DNA of 64,000 nucleotides from Chryseobacterium sp. KACC 21268 (GTDB taxonomy: Bacteria; Bacteroidota; Bacteroidia; Flavobacteriales; Weeksellaceae): positions 248,001-312,000 of the forward strand of contig CP117875.1 in the NCBI GenBank assembly GCA_028736075.1, read 5' to 3'. Shown piece after piece: positions 61,001 through 64,000 of this stretch. Numbering within the stretch: position 1 is the stretch's first letter; every line of letters starts with the position of its first letter. Under the pieces are notes generated by a model that did not search any database, was not told the origin of the DNA, and saw nothing but the letters and a program-made list of their open reading frames with translations. A program made the translations under genes and the position numbers.

Positions 61001-61526
61001 AGCCTCGCATCTTATTGTAAAACAAATCAAACCAAATTTCAAAACCCTTGGTGCGAGATTAGGAAAAGATATGAAAACTGTGGCTGGAGAGATTGCCAAC
61101 TTCACGTCTGAGCAGATTGCAACCTTAGAAAAAGAAGGAAAAGCAACCGTTTCCGGATACGAAATTACGACTGAAGATGTGGAGATTTTCACAAAGGATA
61201 TCCCCGGATGGACCGTTGCAAGCGAAGGAAAAACAACTGTGGCATTAGATTTGAAGCTGACGGATGAATTGAGATCAGAAGGCGTTGCACGAGAGTTCAT
61301 CAACAGGGTTCAAAATCTTAGAAAAGAGAAAGATTTTGATTTAACGGACAGGATATCAATCCAATTGGAAGAGAATTCGCCGTTCCAGACAGAACTTATT
61401 AACAATGATGCATATATTTCTGAAGAAGTATTGTCAGATAAAATAGAATTTGTAAATTCACTTTCAAATTTCGATGAAATAGAGATAGATGAAGAAAAAT
61501 TCAAGGTAAAGGTTGAGAAAAAATAA
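58071..61526 (+). CDS. ileS: Isoleucine-tRNA ligase
   Basis: A class I synthetase of about 1151 residues that charges tRNA-Ile. GPPSANGMPGIHHVMARAIK holds the HIGH-type motif, and KNGQKMSKRLGNAVDPFET holds KMSKR instead of KMSKS. VDQTRGWFYTLHAIATTVF and the CP1 editing domain (AWTTTPWTLPSNTALTVGP) are clear. Length and the KMSKR form point to the eukaryote-like IleS2 branch, which in other bacteria is associated with low mupirocin sensitivity. The ATG at 58071 is chosen over an in-frame TTG at 58065. Confidence 0.95.
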   Translation: MSKFTEYKNLSLTETAKNVAEFWKTNDTFKKSVEIREGQPEFVFYEGPPSANGMPGIHHVMARAIKDIFCRFQTQSGKQVFRKAGWDTHGLPVELGVEKELGITKEDIGKKISIEEYNEACKNAVMRYTDVWNDMTEKIGYWVDMENPYITYKPKYMESVWWLLKQIYDKGLLYKGYTIQPYSPKAGTGLSSHEVNQPGAYRDVSDTTVVAQFKTLPETLPSFLQGFGDIHFLAWTTTPWTLPSNTALTVGPKIDYVLVKTFNQYTFEPINIVLAKALVGKQFAKKYAEGTDEDFANYTSESKVIPYQILAEFKGADLVGIKYEQLLDYAKPYQNPENAFRVIAGDFVTTEDGTGIVHTAPTFGADDAKVAKEATPEVPPMLVLDDNGNPVPLVDMQGKFLSIVKDDTYGFANEYVKGEYLNDDEKSVEFNIQKENLKAIISDLKAYLSVDERIALKLRKENKAFKVEKYVHSYPHSWRTDEPLLYYPLDSWFIKVTDVKDRMFDLNETINWKPKSTGEGRFGNWLKNANDWNLSRSRYWGIPLPIWRTEDKKEEVLIGSVEELYNAIEKSIEVGFQKENPFKGFEIGNMSEENYALVDLHKNIVDQITLVSESGKPMKRESDLIDVWFDSGAMPYAQLHYPFENKEQVDNNKAFPADFIAEGVDQTRGWFYTLHAIATTVFDSVAYKNVVSNGLVLDKNGQKMSKRLGNAVDPFETLSVYGPDATRWYMISNANPWENLKFDIEGIDEVRRKFFGTLYNTYSFFALYANVDGFKYLESNIENRPEIDRWILSELNLLIKDVKSFYEDYEPTKASRAINNFVNDNLSNWYVRLCRRRFWKGDYSDDKISAYQTLYTCLETVAKLSAPIAPFFMDQLFQDLNKVTGKELVNSVHLTDFPVVNESLIDQDLVEKTHLAQQITSMVFSLRKKENVKVRQPLQKVMIPVLDKKTEEQILAVSELIKQEVNVKELQLINSEEASHLIVKQIKPNFKTLGARLGKDMKTVAGEIANFTSEQIATLEKEGKATVSGYEITTEDVEIFTKDIPGWTVASEGKTTVALDLKLTDELRSEGVAREFINRVQNLRKEKDFDLTDRISIQLEENSPFQTELINNDAYISEEVLSDKIEFVNSLSNFDEIEIDEEKFKVKVEKK

Positions 61527-61674
61527 ACGATTTTTTATTATTGTTAAGAAATTGTGAATTGATAATTCTTTATTGATGTTTTTTAAATTTTATTTCTATC
61601 TTGTTTATTGAAATCAGCGTTGCTGCTAGAAATGAGAAAAGCTAAAAAAAATAAAAATTGAACAATTAATAACA

Positions 61675-62061
61675 ATGGAAATGGCCGACGAAAAATTACG
61701 CTATAGTGACGCAGACCTTCAGGAATTCAAACAACTGATTCAAGATAAAATTGATAAGGCAGAACATGATCTTGTTTTGATCAAGGAAAGTTTTATCAAT
61801 GACCAAAATAATGGGACAGACGACACTTCGCCTACCTTCAAAGCTTTTGAAGAAGGTGCAGAAACTTTGAGCAAAGAGCAGAACTCTATCTTGGCAGGAA
61901 GACAGGAAAAATTTGTACGTGACCTAAAACACGCACTTATTAGAATCCAAAACAAAACCTATGGAATCTGCAGAGTGACAGGAAAACTGATCCCGAAAGA
62001 AAGATTAAGAGCCGTTCCTCACGCAACCTTGAGTATTGAAGCAAAGAATATGCAACGATAA
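61675..62061 (+). CDS. DksA/TraR-family protein with reduced zinc finger
   Basis: The 128-residue protein has the DksA coiled coil (residues ~12-90, with EEGAETLSKEQNSILAGRQEK) and the C-terminal globular part TYGICRVTGKLIPKERLRAVPHATLS. Only one of the usual four zinc-binding Cys remains. DksA-like proteins bind the RNA polymerase secondary channel and adjust transcription during stringent response. ATGs at 61675 and 61681 are both possible starts. It follows ileS by 148 bp and ends at a hairpin. Confidence 0.87.
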   Translation: MEMADEKLRYSDADLQEFKQLIQDKIDKAEHDLVLIKESFINDQNNGTDDTSPTFKAFEEGAETLSKEQNSILAGRQEKFVRDLKHALIRIQNKTYGICRVTGKLIPKERLRAVPHATLSIEAKNMQR

Positions 62062-62088
62062 AACATTATTGTTGTAAAAACATAACTT

Positions 62089-62134
62089 ACAAAGCAAGAA
62101 GCATTTCTGATGTTTCTGCTTTGTATTTTTTTTA
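62089..62134 (+). terminator. Terminator after the DksA-like gene
   Basis: TACAAAGCAAGAAGCAT (from 62089) and ATGTTTCTGCTTTGTA (to 62125) pair with one bulge and one mismatch, followed by a T-run. Its position argues that the next gene starts at 62140 and not at the upstream ATG 62110 inside the stem. Confidence 0.7.
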
Positions 62135-62139
62135 TAAGG

Positions 62140-62382
62140 ATGGTTCTAATTATTATTTTACTTTTGGCGGTCTTGATCGGTTTTTTTGTCTTTAAAAACA
62201 AATCGGTCAAAAATATTTTCCAACCCGAGCAGAAATATTATACGATTGATGATGAGTTCAATGCAAAACGCAAGGAACGACAAGATGAAATCGACAAACT
62301 TCTGAGCAAAATCGGGAAAAATGGATTGGACGACCTTACAGAAAAAGAACGCAAAAGACTGGACGAACTTTCTCGCAAATAA
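62140..62382 (+). CDS. Small membrane protein, DUF6576-like
   Basis: The 80-residue product has one N-terminal helix (MVLIIILLLAVLIGFFVF) and a charged C-terminal part with ERQDEIDKLLSKIGKNGLDD then LTEKERKRLDELSRK. That ending is shared with the C-termini of flavobacterial rhomboid-family proteins (DUF6576-type), where it may be a small helical hairpin. ATG 62140 follows AAGG and lies after the terminator. Function unknown. Confidence 0.6.
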   Translation: MVLIIILLLAVLIGFFVFKNKSVKNIFQPEQKYYTIDDEFNAKRKERQDEIDKLLSKIGKNGLDDLTEKERKRLDELSRK

Positions 62383-62462
62383 GTAATTTGAATTACATTT
62401 GCAAAAAATTTCTATTCTCAGAAATTGAATATAATCATCAATTAAAATTAAAAAATTACAAG

Positions 62463-62654
62463 ATGGAATCCATAATTGTACACCCAAAAAACGCGATGGA
62501 ACTCACGGCGCTGAAAAGTGTTCTGAAAGATATGAACATCGAGTTTGAAAAATTTCACACCAAAAATAATTTTCACAATAAGAAAACGGTTCAGAAAATC
62601 AACGATAGAAAAGAGAAAAAAATAACGAGAACGCCTAAACCAAAAGGATTGTAA
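62463..62654 (+). CDS. Small conserved protein, DUF2683-like
   Basis: The 63-residue protein begins MESIIVHPKNAMELTALKSV and ends in a very basic tail (INDRKEKKITRTPKPKG). The N-terminal pattern resembles short DUF2683 proteins that look like antitoxin halves, but no toxin gene is adjacent. The frame is open from 62388; ATG 62463 follows AAGATGG and fits the family start. Its stop overlaps the lspA start (TAATG), so the two are translated together. Confidence 0.6.
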   Translation: MESIIVHPKNAMELTALKSVLKDMNIEFEKFHTKNNFHNKKTVQKINDRKEKKITRTPKPKGL

Positions 62655-63298
62655 TGAAGAAAATAATTGCAATTACGTTTCTAATCTTATTAATTGACCA
62701 GTTTTCCAAAATCTACGTCAAAACGCATTTCTACCTCGGCGAGAGCATCAACGTTTTTGGATTGGATTGGTTCAAACTGACTTTTGTTGAAAATCCTGGA
62801 ATGGCTTATGGACTGCATTTCGGAGGACTTTGGGGCAAATACGCTTTGATTATTCTAAGAATTGCTTTGGCCATCGGAATGGTTGTACTTTTCAAAAAAT
62901 GGCTGAGAGAAGGCGCTTCCAATTACCTCATCATTCCAATGGCAATGATATTTGCCGGCGCAATCGGGAATGTTTTCGATGGGATTTTCTACGGTGTGAT
63001 TTTCGACAGCGGAACGTTCTACGACGTGGCTTCCGAAAGATGGATTGATTATGGAGGTGTTTCCAAACTCACCGCATTCGGAGACGGCTATTCTGATTTG
63101 ATGAAAGGTTGCGTGGTCGATATGTTGCATTTTCCTTTGGTAGATACGACTTGGCCAGATTGGGTTCCGATTTTCGGGGGCAACAGAATTGAGTTTTTCA
63201 AATACATTTTCAACGTTGCAGACAGCTCGATTACGGTTGGCGCATTGTTCTTATACATTTTCAGAAAGAAAGCCTTCCCAAATGGTTTGGATTTTTAA
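62654..63298 (+). CDS. lspA: Lipoprotein signal peptidase II
   Basis: A 214-residue inner-membrane aspartyl protease that cleaves prolipoprotein signals. The motifs are LIDQFSKIYVK (first helix), FVENPGMAYGLHF, and the two catalytic regions GAIGNVFDGIFYG and CVVDMLHFPL. A loop of about 40 residues between them makes it longer than the E. coli enzyme, as is usual in Bacteroidota. It serves the many lipoproteins of this window, including five in the polysaccharide and pigment loci. Confidence 0.94.
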   Translation: MKKIIAITFLILLIDQFSKIYVKTHFYLGESINVFGLDWFKLTFVENPGMAYGLHFGGLWGKYALIILRIALAIGMVVLFKKWLREGASNYLIIPMAMIFAGAIGNVFDGIFYGVIFDSGTFYDVASERWIDYGGVSKLTAFGDGYSDLMKGCVVDMLHFPLVDTTWPDWVPIFGGNRIEFFKYIFNVADSSITVGALFLYIFRKKAFPNGLDF

Positions 63299-63301
63299 CG
63301 T

Positions 63302-63943
63302 ATGAAAATTTTCAAAAAAATATTAGTTACAGGACTGATTTTCTTCGGATTATCAGTTCTTTTTGTTTTGTTCGCGAACTACACGATTGATTATGAGGCA
63401 GAAGATAATGTAACTTCTGACATCGGAAATCTTCCGAAAGAGAAAGTTGGACTTCTCTTGGGAACGAGCAAAATCTTGGCGAATGGAAAGCCGAATCCAT
63501 ATTTCGTCAATCGGATAAAAGCTACGGCAGAACTTTACCACGCAGGCAGAATTCAAAATATCATTGCGAGCGGAGACAACTCCAGAAAAAATTACAACGA
63601 ACCGGAAGATATGAAGAATGCGCTCATTAAGTTAGGCGTTCCAGCTGATAAAATCTATGAAGATTTCGCTGGTTTCAGGACTTTGGATTCTGTGATTCGG
63701 GCTAAGGAAATTTTTGGACAGGAATCTTTTATCGTGATTTCTCAGCGTTTTCACAACGAGCGCGCCATTTATCTCGCACACAAAAACGGCATCTCAGCTT
63801 ATGGCTACAATGCGAAAGATGTGGACAAAGAAGCAGGTTTCAAAACCAATGTGAGGGAAAAATTTGCAAGAGTGAAGGTGTTTTGGGATTTCTTTTTTGG
63901 CGTGGAACCGAAGTTTGGAGGAGAGAAGATTTTGATTAAATAA
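63302..63943 (+). CDS. YdcF/SanA/ElyC-family DUF218 protein
   Basis: The 213-residue protein has one N-terminal membrane helix (ILVTGLIFFGLSVLFVLFANY) and the DUF218 core: VGLLLGTSKILANGKPNPYF, NIIASGDNSRKNYNEPEDM, DFAGFRTLDSVIRAKEIFG and FIVISQRFHNERAIYLA. SanA-type members affect vancomycin tolerance and envelope integrity, and ElyC affects lipid-carrier use. Enzymatic function is not settled. It starts 3 bp after lspA and is probably co-transcribed. The following 57 bases hold nothing recognisable. Confidence 0.87.
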   Translation: MKIFKKILVTGLIFFGLSVLFVLFANYTIDYEAEDNVTSDIGNLPKEKVGLLLGTSKILANGKPNPYFVNRIKATAELYHAGRIQNIIASGDNSRKNYNEPEDMKNALIKLGVPADKIYEDFAGFRTLDSVIRAKEIFGQESFIVISQRFHNERAIYLAHKNGISAYGYNAKDVDKEAGFKTNVREKFARVKVFWDFFFGVEPKFGGEKILIK

Positions 63944-64000
63944 GTTTTATTATTTTAGTAAATCTCCAATTCTCTAAATATTTTTTTAAAATTAATTAAA

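Noticed and set aside
62463-62654. Toxin-antitoxin pair with the 63-residue protein
   Set aside because: The neighbours are lspA and a DUF6576-like membrane protein; no toxin-like frame adjoins it.

Overview
The window looks like a chromosomal segment of a Bacteroidota bacterium of class Flavobacteriia, most likely a Chryseobacterium-type member of the Weeksellaceae. The reasons are the AT-rich sequence with little Shine-Dalgarno signal, promoter -7 boxes of the TAnnTTTG type, a DUF6089-uppS-bamA-ompH-ompH envelope operon, and a locus that combines dialkylresorcinol (darA, darB) and aryl-polyene genes, the signature of flexirubin pigments. No rRNA, tRNA or CRISPR array was seen.

Layout. (1) 1-5.8 kb, minus strand: a partial hotdog thioesterase, then the outer-membrane biogenesis operon DUF6089-uppS-bamA-ompH-ompH. 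(2) 5.9-19.0 kb, minus strand: a surface polysaccharide locus with Wzc-like tyrosine kinase, Wza-like export lipoprotein, WecA/MraY-like initiating transferase, GT2, an arginase-fold protein, two GT39-like membrane proteins, an EpsG/Wzy-like polymerase, an acyltransferase and a GH43-like secreted protein. No flippase is present in the window. (3) 19.2-21.0 kb: small orphan genes, a 21-bp tandem repeat and a gene remnant ending in a palindrome, followed by topA on the minus strand. (4) 23.9-56.5 kb: the flexirubin locus. (5) 56.6-64.0 kb: a DUF4143 ATPase, ileS, a DksA/TraR-like regulator, two small proteins, lspA and a YdcF/SanA-like protein.

How the pigment locus probably works. An aromatic ammonia-lyase close to the tyrosine ammonia-lyase of Flavobacterium johnsoniae would supply 4-coumarate. 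A PaaK-like adenylating enzyme would load it on one of two acyl carrier proteins. A ketosynthase/chain-length-factor pair, further ketosynthases, FabG and hotdog dehydratases would extend it to a polyene. DarB and DarA would build the dialkylresorcinol, and an acyltransferase would join the two halves. Candidates for the last step are a BtrH-domain protein, an LpxL-like protein, a PlsC domain fused to an MMPL exporter, and a C45 Ntn-hydrolase lipoprotein. A halogenase-like flavoprotein, a CrtI/RetSat-like oxidoreductase, a LolA-like carrier, an MMPL exporter and an ABC transporter point to tailoring and delivery to the outer membrane.

The most striking observations are these. The three dehydratase-like hotdog proteins carry complementary halves of the FabZ catalytic pair. 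A BtrH-fold enzyme is a plausible ester synthase. A two-gene minus-strand block is bounded by imperfect inverted repeats 3.4 kb apart. A stand-alone half-ketosynthase lies in the operon. A 21-bp tandem repeat reads as a heptad QKGW motif in one frame.
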